This document shows, one piece after another, positions 39,526 through 48,774 of a stretch of DNA of 64,000 nt. This DNA comes from JAAURS01 sp044923475 (lineage in GTDB: Bacteria; Cyanobacteriota; Cyanobacteriia; Thermosynechococcales; Thermosynechococcaceae): the NCBI RefSeq assembly GCF_044923475.1, contig NZ_CP137338.1, positions 868,001 to 932,000 of the forward strand, in the 5' to 3' direction. The notes below the pieces were generated by a model that worked only from the letters and a program-made list of their open reading frames with translations, ran no database searches and was not told where the DNA came from. How positions within the stretch are numbered: the stretch's first letter is position 1; each line of letters opens with the position of its first letter. The translations under genes were made by a program, and so were the position numbers.

Positions 39526-40617
39526 TCAGCGAATATAATGGCGGACAATATCGGCAAACTGCTGGGTACTGTCCGGGACGGCAAGGAGCTTAGCCTGGGT
39601 TGCCATGTGCTGGAGGATCTGGGGCGATCGCATCAGATCCAACACCGCCTCTTGAAGCTGGGCTGCGGACAGTTCCTTTTCGCGAAACACTCGCGCCGCA
39701 CCGCCATCAACAAAATACTTAGCGTTGTAGTATTGGTGGTCTTCGGCGGCGTAGGGGAAGGGAACTAGGACGCTAGGGGTGCCCGTGATGGCCAGTTCTG
39801 TCATGGTGCCAGCCCCGGAGCGGCTGATAGCGAAGTCTGCGCGCTGCAATAGCCCAGCCATGTTGTCGTAGAAAGGTTTTTCTAAATAATGGGGGTGCTT
39901 GAAGGTTTGGGCATCGGGGTCGCGATCGCCCGTCAAATGGACGATCCAAAGCCCTTTCTCTAGCCAAAGCGGGGCGCACTGCCGCACCAGCCGATTGAGT
40001 GCCCGTGCGCCTTGACTGCCGCCCATTACCACCGCCACCAGCGCCTCTTTAGGAACGTCTAGATCCAAGGGACTTACTTTTAAAAATCCATCTCTCACGG
40101 GCGTACCGACCACTTGGGTTTTCACCCCTGGCAGGTAGGGCTGGGCTGCGGCAAAGCCCAAGGCGACGGCACTACACCAACGGCTCAAAAACCGAGTCAC
40201 CTTCCCTGGAATGGCGTTGGATTCGTGCAGGACGCTGGGAAGGCCCAAGGAGCGCGCGGCTAAAATAGCGGGGGCGGCAATGTATCCTCCCGTGGTCGCT
40301 ACCCCTCGGAATTTGCCGCGTTTGAGAAGCTGTCGGGTTTGCCAAAAGGAGAGGACAAATTTGCCCAAAATCGCCAATGTCTTGAGGCTGGGTTTACTCT
40401 GGAACCCCTCCACCGGAATAATGTGCATCGGATAGGTTTTGGGCACGAGCTGCGTTTCCAGTCGATCGCGCACCCCCAGCCACTCGATCTCGTAGCTGCT
40501 CTCGGTCAAGGCTTGAGCCACGGCGATCGCCGGGAAGAGGTGGCCTCCGGTGCCGCTGGCTGCCACCAACAGCCGAACGGGAGATGGGAGGGAATGGGGA
40601 GGAATGGGGGAGGTCAT
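39526..40617 (-). CDS. murG: UDP-GlcNAc:lipid I N-acetylglucosamine transferase MurG
   Basis: Makes lipid II at the inner face of the membrane for peptidoglycan. The protein has 363 residues from the ATG at 40617; an earlier start adds seven unlike residues. The GT28 N-terminal loop is LVAASGTGGHLFPAIAVAQA; the second glycine-rich site is VVMGGSQGARALNRLV; donor-binding residues lie in FAISRSGAGTMTELAITGTP. No other division-wall cluster gene is next to it. Confidence 0.95.
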   Translation of the reverse strand: MTSPIPPHSLPSPVRLLVAASGTGGHLFPAIAVAQALTESSYEIEWLGVRDRLETQLVPKTYPMHIIPVEGFQSKPSLKTLAILGKFVLSFWQTRQLLKRGKFRGVATTGGYIAAPAILAARSLGLPSVLHESNAIPGKVTRFLSRWCSAVALGFAAAQPYLPGVKTQVVGTPVRDGFLKVSPLDLDVPKEALVAVVMGGSQGARALNRLVRQCAPLWLEKGLWIVHLTGDRDPDAQTFKHPHYLEKPFYDNMAGLLQRADFAISRSGAGTMTELAITGTPSVLVPFPYAAEDHQYYNAKYFVDGGAARVFREKELSAAQLQEAVLDLMRSPQILQHMATQAKLLAVPDSTQQFADIVRHYIR

Positions 40618-40676
40618 GTCAAACAACAACGCGCTCAAAGCACTGATTGTATCAGCTTGTATCAGCGGATTTGCCC

Positions 40677-40700
40677 TACTCCCTCCTGCAGGAGGGAGTA
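40677..40700. promoter_or_regulatory. Perfect 24-bp palindrome between divergent murG and mgtC
   Basis: The sequence reads the same on both strands over 24 bases, centred on CTGCAG, with arms of TACTCCCTCCTG. It lies 60 nt before murG and 76 nt before mgtC. There is no T-run on either side, so it looks more like an operator than a terminator. The binding protein is unknown. Confidence 0.45.
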
Positions 40701-40775
40701 ACTGCTGGGATTATTCTCTAGACAAAGTTAATTAACCCTTAGTCAAGCTGCGTCACAATACAAGACTGGATCTTG

Positions 40776-41504
40776 ATGAGAGCGTGGATGACTTGGATTG
40801 ATTTTAGCCTTCGCCTAGCGGTAGCGCTTTTCTTGGGCGGGGCCATTGGAATCGAGCGGCAGTGGCGACAAACAAAAGCCGTTCTTAAAACCAATGTCTT
40901 GGTCTGCATGGGTTCTTCCATGTTCGTGATGATGTCTGTCATGACGCCAGGGGATTCAAGTCCAACCCGAATGGCCGCTCAAGTCGTCTCGGGAATCGGA
41001 TTTTTGGGAGGCGGTATCATCCTGCGGGACGGAGCCAGCATCAAGGGGTTGAATACGGCTGCCACGCTTTGGTGTGCGGCTGCGGTGGGTACCCTGGCAG
41101 GGGGCGGTTTTCTGTTTCAAGCCTATGTGGGGTCTGCTGCGGTCGTGGTGGCCAATTTAATTCTACGGCCCTTGATCGAGCAGATTAAGTTTCAACCTCA
41201 GAAATCGGGCGAAACCAATACCTATTACCGCTGTAGCTTGGTCTGCGATCGCGAAGAGGAAATGATCGTACGCGACTTATTGCTCCACCTTCTGAGTGGC
41301 AAAGCCATCATGCTCAACGGCATTCAGAGCCGCAGCATGGAATCGATCGGTAAAGTAGACCAAACTGCCCTAGAGATCGATATCATGACTCCCCGCCGCA
41401 ACGATCGACTCGTCGAACAGTTTGCGCAGCAATTGCAGGATAAAGCGAAGAATAATGGATTGAGCTGGCAAGTATTGTCGGAAGACCCTATCGAAGAAGA
41501 ATAA
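40776..41504 (+). CDS. MgtC/SapB family membrane protein
   Basis: A 242-residue protein with the MgtC transmembrane domain (about 10-140): LRLAVALFLGGAIGIERQWR, the conserved SGIGFLGGGIILRDGASIKG and LNTAATLWCAAAVGTLAGGG. A cytoplasmic ACT-like C-terminal domain follows from about 150. MgtC proteins affect magnesium homeostasis and ATP synthase in other bacteria; the cyanobacterial role is not clear. The ATG at 40776 is used; TTG 40773 is directly before it. Confidence 0.88.
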   Translation: MRAWMTWIDFSLRLAVALFLGGAIGIERQWRQTKAVLKTNVLVCMGSSMFVMMSVMTPGDSSPTRMAAQVVSGIGFLGGGIILRDGASIKGLNTAATLWCAAAVGTLAGGGFLFQAYVGSAAVVVANLILRPLIEQIKFQPQKSGETNTYYRCSLVCDREEEMIVRDLLLHLLSGKAIMLNGIQSRSMESIGKVDQTALEIDIMTPRRNDRLVEQFAQQLQDKAKNNGLSWQVLSEDPIEEE

Positions 41505-41799
41505 ACCTTACCCAAATTCAAAGGGACGGGGTCTTCTCGATACAGCAGACCGTGGTTTTCCTCTCGGAAGGCCACAATGTCCGTAATTCTACGGTTGTCA
41601 ATCGTTCCTAACGGCGATAATATTATGTTCCGGTGCTTTTGTGTGTATTGACAAAATGAAACCATGCCGAAAAATTCAAGAATATGCTGATTTGTGCCAT
41701 AAAAAAGCTTGAATTGAGATATTTTATCGATTTCCTTTTGCCTTTCTTACAGAAAAGTTCTTATTCATGAGGAATTAATTTGATGGGGGATCCAAATTA
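41505..41799. other. Intergenic region upstream of the substrate-binding protein gene
   Basis: About 295 nt. A minus-strand frame across 41510-41665 gives protein-like text but has no ribosome site and runs antisense into mgtC, so it is not annotated. The last 100 nt are AT-rich and probably promoter sequence. Confidence 0.35.
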
Positions 41800-43299
41800 A
41801 TGCATGCGAGTCCAAAACAGGCAATTCTTGCCTCTTCCTTTTTAGTTTTTAGCCTAATTGGCCCGCTCATTTTCTGGTTGAGCAATCAAGAAAGCGACTC
41901 AACATTAAGAGCAACAAGATTGCCGCTTTCAACAAATTTGACTTCTGTGAATTTACCGACAGCACAGCCAAAAGCAAACAACTCCTGGAATTTTCCGAAA
42001 CTTTCCTTGCCAGAGTTTCTCAATTTCAATAAAGACAAATCGCTCGATCGACGTATTAGTTTGGGCGAAAAGATTTTAGTGGCCGCAGATAACAGTTTAG
42101 AGAAAGAAGCGGGCGTAGAAAATTTTAAAGCCGGACAATATGAAGCGGCGATCGCCCAGTTTAGCGCTTCGCTTCAAACGAACCGGAACGATCCAGAAAC
42201 TTCAATCTATCTGAATAACGCGATCGCAGGTTCTAGTGGAAATTTCGTAAAAATTGTTGCGAGCGTTCCCATCGGTGGCAACGTGAATGTAGCCAAGGAA
42301 ATTCTTCGAGGCGTCGCGCAGTATCAGCGTGAAGTGAATCGCGGAAAATCTATTCAGGGAAAGCTACTTCAGGTTACCATTGCAAATGACGATAACAACC
42401 CTGAAATTGCCAAGAAATTAGCCTATAAATTTGCTGCGGATTCGAGCATTTTAGCCGTTGTAGGGCACAACTCCAGCGATGTATCGTTGGCTGTGGCACC
42501 CACTTATCAAAAAGCGGGCTTGGTCATGATATCACCAACGAGCATATCTAGAAATTTATCCGGGGTTGGCAGCTATATTTTTCGGACCGTACCGAGCAGT
42601 CGAAAAATAGCTGATGCGCTAGCAAAACATGCAGTCACATCGGCTCGCAAAAATCGCATCGCACTTTGTACTGACTCAAAGGCCCAAGCCAGTATCTCTT
42701 TTAAGGAAGATTTTACAGAAGCAATCTATGCTGAAGACGGACAGATCGCGCGAACCGTCTGCGATTTTTCCGCTTCCGACTTTAACCCATCTGAGATTAT
42801 TAGCAAGGCCATCAGCGATGGGGCCAATGCTTTACTTTTATCGCCTTCCGTTGAAAAACTAAACCAGGCAATAGAAATCATCCGTTCGAATAACGGACGG
42901 CTGGCCTTATTTGGTAACCATTCGATGTACTCGTTTGATGTGTTGAAACAGGGTCAAACTGAGGCGAATGGCTTGGTCTTATCTGTTTTTTGGCATTCCT
43001 CAGAGGGGAAAAATATCTCTTTCTCTGGCGATGCTAAGAAATTATGGGGCGGTTCGGGGAGTTGGCGAACCGCAATGGCCTACGATGCGACCAAGGCGAT
43101 CGCCACCGGTCTCAATGCGGGCCTTCGCCGAGACCAACTGCAAAAGACGCTTTCAGGAGAACGCTTTGCCGTGAATGGCGCAACAGGCGCAGTTCGATTT
43201 TTGCCTTCTGGCGATCGCAAAGGAAACGGCTTATTGGTAAAAGTATTGCCAGGTAAGGTTTCTGGGGCTGGATACGATTTTGTCAGTCTAAAACCTTAG
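41800..43299 (+). CDS. Periplasmic ligand-binding protein (branched-chain amino acid receptor type) with TPR-like linker
   Basis: A 499-residue protein. One N-terminal transmembrane or signal segment (ILASSFLVFSLIGPLIFWLS) is followed by a linker, then a TPR-like helix pair (VENFKAGQYEAAIAQFSASL), then a Leu/Ile/Val-binding-type domain from about 150: ASVPIGGNVNVAKEILRGVA, AVVGHNSSDVSLAVAPTYQK and GLVMISPTSISRNLSGVGSY. No permease or ATPase genes are adjacent, so it may be a receptor or sensor component rather than a transporter part. Confidence 0.82.
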   Translation: MHASPKQAILASSFLVFSLIGPLIFWLSNQESDSTLRATRLPLSTNLTSVNLPTAQPKANNSWNFPKLSLPEFLNFNKDKSLDRRISLGEKILVAADNSLEKEAGVENFKAGQYEAAIAQFSASLQTNRNDPETSIYLNNAIAGSSGNFVKIVASVPIGGNVNVAKEILRGVAQYQREVNRGKSIQGKLLQVTIANDDNNPEIAKKLAYKFAADSSILAVVGHNSSDVSLAVAPTYQKAGLVMISPTSISRNLSGVGSYIFRTVPSSRKIADALAKHAVTSARKNRIALCTDSKAQASISFKEDFTEAIYAEDGQIARTVCDFSASDFNPSEIISKAISDGANALLLSPSVEKLNQAIEIIRSNNGRLALFGNHSMYSFDVLKQGQTEANGLVLSVFWHSSEGKNISFSGDAKKLWGGSGSWRTAMAYDATKAIATGLNAGLRRDQLQKTLSGERFAVNGATGAVRFLPSGDRKGNGLLVKVLPGKVSGAGYDFVSLKP

Positions 43300-43307
43300 C
43301 CGTTTGC

Positions 43308-44357
43308 TCAACCAAAAAGTTTGACCCAGAGCGGAATCGCGATGGGTAGCCCTAACGTGCTGATGAGGATGCTCCCGGCGGCCAGTTGGCGGTCGAGATC
43401 GTATTCCTCTGCCAAAATCAAGTTGGCAAAAGCAGTGGGCATTCCGGCCATCAAGACCAGCGCTAATCGGGCATCGCCGGAGACGCCCAAAAGCGTCAAG
43501 CCAATCCCGGCCAAGCAAGGAATTGCCAACATCTTGATAGCTGCAGGGAGCGCGGCAGCCTGGAGTCCCTTGACGCCTCCTTTAAGACGGCTGAGCTGCA
43601 TCCCGATCAGCAGAAACGAACCGGGAATAACGGCCCACAGGAGATGGTTTAATCCCAGCTCGATGAATTGGGCAAACCGAATGGGACGGCTGATGCAACC
43701 GATGCAAAAGGCCCAAAGGGTTGGAACGCTCAATAGGGCGCGGAGTTTGCTCGACCAATTCTGTCGATCTTGGGTTTGTCCGAAATGGCTGGCTAGAATC
43801 ACTCCTAACCCGTAGCTCCCCAAAAGATTGTTTGCGACGCCGTAGACCACCACCCACCCCAGGTACGTTTTGCTGACGAAGGAAGGGGCGATCGCCAATC
43901 CAACGAATCCCGTATTGCCTAGCATGGATGCCAGGACAAAACTGCCCTGCCCGGAACGATGGGGAGGCCAGATGCGCTGACAAAAACGAGAAAAAGAAGC
44001 CAGTTTAAGCTGTAAATCTAGAAGCTTACCGCCAAATCTAAACTCAGCAACTTGACGATTGCTAGTGCGCCGCATCAAACGGTCGATCGAAAAAGCACTC
44101 AGATACTTTAGACTTTTTAGACTCTGTAGACTGACCAAAGAGAGTCCTAAGCCGAGAAAGAGGATCGTCAGCGTAACGACCGAAGGAAACCACAGCGCGA
44201 GAGAAAGATTGGAATGGCGGGCTAAAACCATGACCTGAAGCGGCACCCCCACCCAATAGAGCGTTCGACCGAGATACTTTGGGAAAGAAGTTGGCAAAAA
44301 TTTGAAGAGCAGTAGACCTAGACTGGTCCATAAAACTCCTGTTACGAGTTGCCACAT
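43308..44357 (-). CDS. AEC family transporter (auxin efflux carrier-like)
   Basis: A 349-residue membrane protein with about ten hydrophobic segments. Family features are the N-terminal GLLLFKFLPTSFPKYLGRTL, the central LASMLGNTGFVGLAIAPSFV with the conserved N-T-G-F-x-G, and the C-terminal GMPTAFANLILAEEYDLDRQ. The substrate is not predictable. It converges with the preceding gene (8 nt apart) and is divergent from the LysR gene. Confidence 0.9.
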   Translation of the reverse strand: MWQLVTGVLWTSLGLLLFKFLPTSFPKYLGRTLYWVGVPLQVMVLARHSNLSLALWFPSVVTLTILFLGLGLSLVSLQSLKSLKYLSAFSIDRLMRRTSNRQVAEFRFGGKLLDLQLKLASFSRFCQRIWPPHRSGQGSFVLASMLGNTGFVGLAIAPSFVSKTYLGWVVVYGVANNLLGSYGLGVILASHFGQTQDRQNWSSKLRALLSVPTLWAFCIGCISRPIRFAQFIELGLNHLLWAVIPGSFLLIGMQLSRLKGGVKGLQAAALPAAIKMLAIPCLAGIGLTLLGVSGDARLALVLMAGMPTAFANLILAEEYDLDRQLAAGSILISTLGLPIAIPLWVKLFG

Positions 44358-44746
44358 TAAGCTGAACCCCTGAATCTGTCATCATCAGGGCTTGAACATT
44401 TCAGTGTCTTTTCAGAAACAAATCAAGACTGACTCGTTAATGTATAGATACGTATTGAGATAAGTTGAGTGTTTGCTTATTTCATTAAGTCCGAAATGCT
44501 TTCTAGGCAGTACTTGTAGAATTCAGCGCGAGCTAGGCACTTATAGAAAAAACAAGTCAATCCATACAAGCCTTCTCTACTTAATGGGATCGAGGTAAGG
44601 GGAATATTAAAACGAAAATAAGGTTTGATTGAGAACCTATTATGTTTTGGATAAGACGTTGCAACTCCACCCGTTTGTAATTCCCATTTAGGATTGCTAT
44701 ATGAATAGACTGGGATGCCATTAAACGCGCTTAAACCGTAGCCCTT
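44358..44746. other. Intergenic region between AEC transporter and LysR regulator
   Basis: About 390 nt between divergent genes, an arrangement often used for a LysR regulator and its target. No supported gene; a minus-strand frame overlapping the LysR start was rejected. No clear T-N11-A operator could be singled out. Confidence 0.35.
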
Positions 44747-45649
44747 ATGAGCCGAAATCCACAGAACCAGCTCAAGCTGTCTCAACTGAGAATTTTGGCT
44801 GCGGTTGCGGAACACAATAGCTTTAGTGAAGCCGCACTAGATTTGGAGATGTCGCAATCAGCGGTGAGCCATGCGATCGCCGCGCTAGAAGATCATTTAG
44901 GCATAGTGTTATTTGTGCGGGGTCGCCAAGGGGCTCGCTTAACGCCTGTTGCTACCCAAATTGTCGAGCATTCCCGTGCAATTGTAGGAAGGATTGAGGC
45001 CATTCATCGGGTAGCTGAAACGGCGAAAGGTCTTCAGGGCGGACAGGTTCGCATCGCGTCCTTTCGCAGCGCTGCGGCTCATCTGTTACCATCCACGATC
45101 GTCGCCTTTCACCAGCGTTTTCCTGACATTACAGTCAATATTGCTGAATACAATGCCTCTGCTGACGTCGAGCAGGCTTTGCGGGAGGGCGATGCAGATA
45201 TTGGCTTTACACTTTTGCCTGCGGGACAGCATTTAGAAACTTGGGAGGTAATGCGAGATGAGTTTATTGCGCTATGTCCGGCAGCGCTGAAACCGCATTC
45301 GTCTCCGTTAACCTGGCAAGAATTGATCGACTATCCGCTGATCCTGCATCCCGCAAACTATCGGATGATGCAGCAGGTGTATGACCACGTGCGATCGCAG
45401 GGGTATACGCTCAAAGCAGCCTACGAGGTGGAAACGGATGCCACGATTGTCAATTTAGTGGCTCAAGGCTTAGGGGCAACCATCCTGCCACGACTCGCGG
45501 CTGAACCGATTCCGCCCCATGTTAGGGCTTACAGTTTGCCCGTTCCGTTCGCCAGAGTCATTGGCGTTGCGGTCTTAGCCGAGGGTCTGCATTTACCAGC
45601 GGTTTATGCATTTCTAGAAACCATCAAGGGTAAAGGGATAGAGCCGTGA
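44747..45649 (+). CDS. LysR-family transcriptional regulator
   Basis: A 300-residue protein. The winged HTH is at the N-terminus: LKLSQLRILAAVAEHNSFSE, AALDLEMSQSAVSHAIAALE, DHLGIVLFVRGRQGARLTPV. The effector domain starts at about residue 92 (GQVRIASFRSAAAHLLPSTI) and contains DADIGFTLLPAG. It is divergent from the AEC transporter, the likely target, and faces the porin/amino acid uptake cluster. The effector is unknown. Confidence 0.93.
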   Translation: MSRNPQNQLKLSQLRILAAVAEHNSFSEAALDLEMSQSAVSHAIAALEDHLGIVLFVRGRQGARLTPVATQIVEHSRAIVGRIEAIHRVAETAKGLQGGQVRIASFRSAAAHLLPSTIVAFHQRFPDITVNIAEYNASADVEQALREGDADIGFTLLPAGQHLETWEVMRDEFIALCPAALKPHSSPLTWQELIDYPLILHPANYRMMQQVYDHVRSQGYTLKAAYEVETDATIVNLVAQGLGATILPRLAAEPIPPHVRAYSLPVPFARVIGVAVLAEGLHLPAVYAFLETIKGKGIEP

Positions 45650-45673
45650 TGGGACTTCTACGCCAAATCAACC

Positions 45674-45868
45674 TTAGTGGGCTGAGCAGTGGTACTGGTA
45701 GTGGCGCTCTTCTAGCCAGATTCTAAGTTCTGCTTCAGACACGCCTTCTATAGCAGTTCGTGTCGTGGGGTCATAAGCGTTCCATTGCGGATAGCCTGCT
45801 GCATTCGTCGTTTCCCAGACATAAGGTTCAGAGCCTGCGGTGAAGTAGGCGCTGGCCGAGCGAAACAT
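45674..45868 (-). CDS. Small conserved-type hypothetical protein
   Basis: A 64-residue protein: MFRSASAYFTAGSEPYVWET, then NAAGYPQWNAYDPTTRTAIE and VSEAELRIWLEERHYQYH. The pattern of S-E-P-x-x-W, a Y-D-P turn and a final R-x-W-L-E-E-R helix looks like a small cyanobacterial family, but I cannot name it. An open frame extends upstream to 46033 without a clear ribosome site, so the start is uncertain. Confidence 0.55.
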   Translation of the reverse strand: MFRSASAYFTAGSEPYVWETTNAAGYPQWNAYDPTTRTAIEGVSEAELRIWLEERHYQYHCSAH

Positions 45869-46091
45869 ATGGATCAGTTTTTCTTGCAGACTTGGCTTAG
45901 AAGGCTTTTGACCGTGCGTAGCCGAAGCTAGAAATTGATAGATGTTACAGGTTAAGGTTGATTTCACGAGCGAACATTCTCCATGACTTGCTTTTGATAT
46001 CCTTACGATACAAATTCGTAACAAAAGATACAAAAACTAGCCTGCATGTTTTACATGAGAAGATTTGATGGATCTAACCCAAGGTCCTGGG

Positions 46092-47672
46092 TTAAAACGC
46101 GAACGTTGTACGGACTACGCCTAAGATAATATCGTCGTTGTTCTTGTTGTGGTTTGGTGCAGTGAGCCAGACCACGCCAGGGGTAATCGAGATGTAGTCA
46201 TTGATGGCAATCCGATAAAACGCCTCGACATGAAATCCAGTGTCTGGGTCTTTTCGCTGCGTCAACCCACTTAAGAGGGCTGTGGTACCTGTAAGGCGAG
46301 GCTCCATCCCAAAAATAAAGCCCCCCAAGTTTCCTTTTTTACCCAGGTCAGGAAAGGCCATCGTCACGGCATAGGTCCAAATATCGGCATTGCCCTGGAC
46401 TACACCCGTTCTAGCCTGAGCATTCATGTAGCCCACCCAGCCCCCAAGCTGAAATCCAGGGGTAATCTTGAAATTGGCCTCCAGACCGTAGCCATCGGTC
46501 GAAACCTCTCGTCCACCCAAATTAGACAGGACGCTGCCCGTTCCGTGACCCAGCCCGTTGTTGTTGTCTGCTCTGACGTACGTGAGCGCGATGGTGCCAA
46601 ATTTCGGCGCATACACGATTTGGGCCAATGCCCCATAGTTGCCTCCAAACAGGCCATTTCCGCCGCCTCCTGTGGAAAAGCCTGCCCGACTGGCAAGGTA
46701 TGCTAGCTCCAGCTTAAGGTCTTTGTTGAGTTTAATATTGGCGGAAGCACCTGTATCGGAGCCGAGGCGATAGATGGGGTTATAGCGACCAAATCTGGAG
46801 ATTGCCCCCGCCGCATCGCTGGCTAAGGGATTGACCACATCATCAATGACATCAATAAACCCGACGTTAAATCCGGTGGCGACGGATAGTTTAACTCGGT
46901 TGTTGACCGGAAAGGTGTACTGCAATCTCCCTAGGCTAAAGGTATTAGTGGTATCGCTGCCGGATTGAAAGCTCAGACGGGCTTCATTGCCTGGGGCGCT
47001 GTCCGTGGCGGGTCGCGGATCGGTGAGGTTGCTGGCCTGGAACCTCACAAAAAGCTGATCTTTTCCGGTAAAGCTGGTGATGAAGTTGAGCCGGACGCGA
47101 TCGCCAAACGAAGTCCGAAAGTTGTCGTTTTGACCGTTGCCGCTGGCCCCACCAAAGGCATCCACAACGGCAAAAATAACTTGCCCCTGAAGTTTGGTGG
47201 TGGTGGAAAACTGCTGGGCTTCGAGGGTGGCAGTACGAGCTTCTAGTCCATCCACTCGACCTTTGAGGGTTGCAAGTTCAGTTTTAAATGCTTCTTGGAG
47301 TGCTTTAACGGTCGCCAAGTCTTCTTTTGTGGTGAAGCGATCGCTAATTTGGTCGAGACAGGCATTCAGCGCCGCTGCCAGCTCGTACCGAGTTGCGGCG
47401 CGATTGCCCTTAAAAGTGCCATCAGGATACCCTGCAATACAGCCATAGCGTTCTACAAGCGACTGGACTGCCTGAAACGCCCAGTCCGTGGGCTGAACAT
47501 CGGAGAGTTGCGAAACGGACGTAACCTGATCCATCGGATCCGCCGGATCGGGTTCTAAGGAAAATAAAGCAGGCTGGTCAGAGTGCAGCAGCGTTTCTGC
47601 GGATGCTAGAGCAGAAAAGACGCCAAGAATAATGGGCACCAGTAGCCCTAGGGTTTTCCAAAATTTAAACAT
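46092..47672 (-). CDS. Outer-membrane porin with SLH domain (OprB/Som-type, 'iron uptake porin' family)
   Basis: A 526-residue protein. The signal peptide is MFKFWKTLGLLVPIILGVFS with likely cleavage after ASA. The SLH domain is at about 50-115 (LSDVQPTDWAFQAVQSLVER, YGCIAGYPDGTFKGNRAATR), then a coiled coil (about 125-160), then the beta-barrel, ending with aromatic Phe as expected for outer-membrane insertion. The ATG at 47672 has GAGG upstream; an earlier start adds ten odd residues. It lies 104 nt downstream of the ABC ATPase gene on the same strand, suggesting that it is the outer gate of that uptake system. Confidence 0.9.
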   Translation of the reverse strand: MFKFWKTLGLLVPIILGVFSALASAETLLHSDQPALFSLEPDPADPMDQVTSVSQLSDVQPTDWAFQAVQSLVERYGCIAGYPDGTFKGNRAATRYELAAALNACLDQISDRFTTKEDLATVKALQEAFKTELATLKGRVDGLEARTATLEAQQFSTTTKLQGQVIFAVVDAFGGASGNGQNDNFRTSFGDRVRLNFITSFTGKDQLFVRFQASNLTDPRPATDSAPGNEARLSFQSGSDTTNTFSLGRLQYTFPVNNRVKLSVATGFNVGFIDVIDDVVNPLASDAAGAISRFGRYNPIYRLGSDTGASANIKLNKDLKLELAYLASRAGFSTGGGGNGLFGGNYGALAQIVYAPKFGTIALTYVRADNNNGLGHGTGSVLSNLGGREVSTDGYGLEANFKITPGFQLGGWVGYMNAQARTGVVQGNADIWTYAVTMAFPDLGKKGNLGGFIFGMEPRLTGTTALLSGLTQRKDPDTGFHVEAFYRIAINDYISITPGVVWLTAPNHNKNNDDIILGVVRTTFAF

Positions 47673-47775
47673 GAACGAATCCTCACACCAAAAAATAGTC
47701 AAAACAGTTTGAACAGAAGCTGACTTAAACTTCTGCTGCGGGTTAAAAAGCCTTGGATCGATAACGGGCGAATTT

Positions 47776-48561
47776 CTAGTGCAAGATTTGCGACAGGAAT
47801 TTTTTCACCCGCTCCTCTTTCGGATGATTGAAAAACTCTGTTGGGGTTGTATCTGCCATCAGCTGTCCTTCGGCCAGGAAGATAATGCGGTCTGCCACCT
47901 CACGCGCAAAGCCAACTTCGTGGGTCACAGACACCATCGTCATGCCAGATTCTGCCAGCGATCGCATCACGTCCAGCACCTCGCGCACCATTTCGGGGTC
48001 TAATGCCGAGGTCGGTTCGTCAAACAGCATCACCTTAGGTTTCATGGCAAGGGCACGGGCGATCGCCACCCGCTGCTGCTGCCCCCCTGACAACTGACCG
48101 GGATACTTATTGGCCTGATGGGCGATGCCGACCCGCTCTAAAAGCTGCATCCCTAGATCGTGGGCTTCGGATTTGGGCAGCTTGCGAAGGTGCATGGGGC
48201 CAAGGGTAATGTTTTTGAGCACCGTGAGATGGGGAAACAGGTTGAACTGCTGAAACACCATGCCCACCTCGCGCCGCACCATCTCGACATTTTTGAGATC
48301 GTGGGACATCCGAATGCCGTCAATTTCGATGCTGCCCTTTTGGTAGGGTTCTAGTCCATTAAAGGTACGAATAAAGGTCGATTTCCCGGAGCCGGAGGGA
48401 CCCATCAGCACCACCACTTCGCCCTTATTGACCGTTAGGCTAATGCCTTTAAGAACGTGAAACCCATTGCTATAGGTTTTCTCTACGTCCTTGGCGATAA
48501 TAATCGGCTGGGGAAGCGTAGCAGTGCCAGAAGCGTTTGTCTGAGGCTGAGAGTAGGTCAT
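47776..48561 (-). CDS. Polar amino acid ABC transporter, ATP-binding subunit (GlnQ-like)
   Basis: A 261-residue ATPase with Walker A GPSGSGKSTFIRTFNGLEP, Q-loop MVFQQFNLFPHLTVL, signature LSGGQQQRVAIARALAMKP, Walker B VMLFDEPTSALDPEMV and the H-loop SVTHEVGF. It matches the polar amino acid uptake (PAAT) family. It is the last gene of the operon, separated from the binding-protein gene by 213 nt that contain a MITE-like element. Confidence 0.93.
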   Translation of the reverse strand: MTYSQPQTNASGTATLPQPIIIAKDVEKTYSNGFHVLKGISLTVNKGEVVVLMGPSGSGKSTFIRTFNGLEPYQKGSIEIDGIRMSHDLKNVEMVRREVGMVFQQFNLFPHLTVLKNITLGPMHLRKLPKSEAHDLGMQLLERVGIAHQANKYPGQLSGGQQQRVAIARALAMKPKVMLFDEPTSALDPEMVREVLDVMRSLAESGMTMVSVTHEVGFAREVADRIIFLAEGQLMADTTPTEFFNHPKEERVKKFLSQILH

Positions 48562-48605
48562 GGATCGAATCTCCTGGATGTTGTTCTATTGCATTCCTTA
48601 GAGAT

Positions 48606-48770
48606 GGTTTGAAAAGTTTCGTAGACATTACACTTGCCCCCCTAACCCCCAAAATTGGGGGGAAATAAGCATAATTTTCGGATTTCTCCCCCCTTTCTTA
48701 TGGCCCTGTCGGGCCTTGAATTGGGGGGGCGGGGGGCTAATGCAGGGTTGAATTGAGACTTCTCAAACAG
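48606..48770. repeat. MITE-like inverted-repeat element inside the amino acid transport operon
   Basis: The ends are imperfect inverted repeats (TTTGAAAAGTTTC near 48609, GAGACTTCTCAAA near 48753). Inside are CCCCCAAAATTGGGGG and long runs of C and G that can fold into nested stems. It begins 4 nt after the binding-protein stop, so a folded transcript could end or process the operon mRNA between binding protein and ATPase. It is of the same general build as, but not a copy of, the element at 9105-9269. Confidence 0.6.
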
Positions 48771-48774
48771 CCTT

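Noticed and set aside
41324..41665. Minus-strand frame with text such as LGTIDNRRITDIVAFREENH
   Set aside because: It continues antisense deep into mgtC and lacks a ribosome site; only the first part looks protein-like. Could be a relic, but it is not annotated.
44477..44815. Minus-strand 112-codon frame overlapping the LysR gene start
   Set aside because: It overlaps a clear gene start, has mixed composition and no family resemblance.
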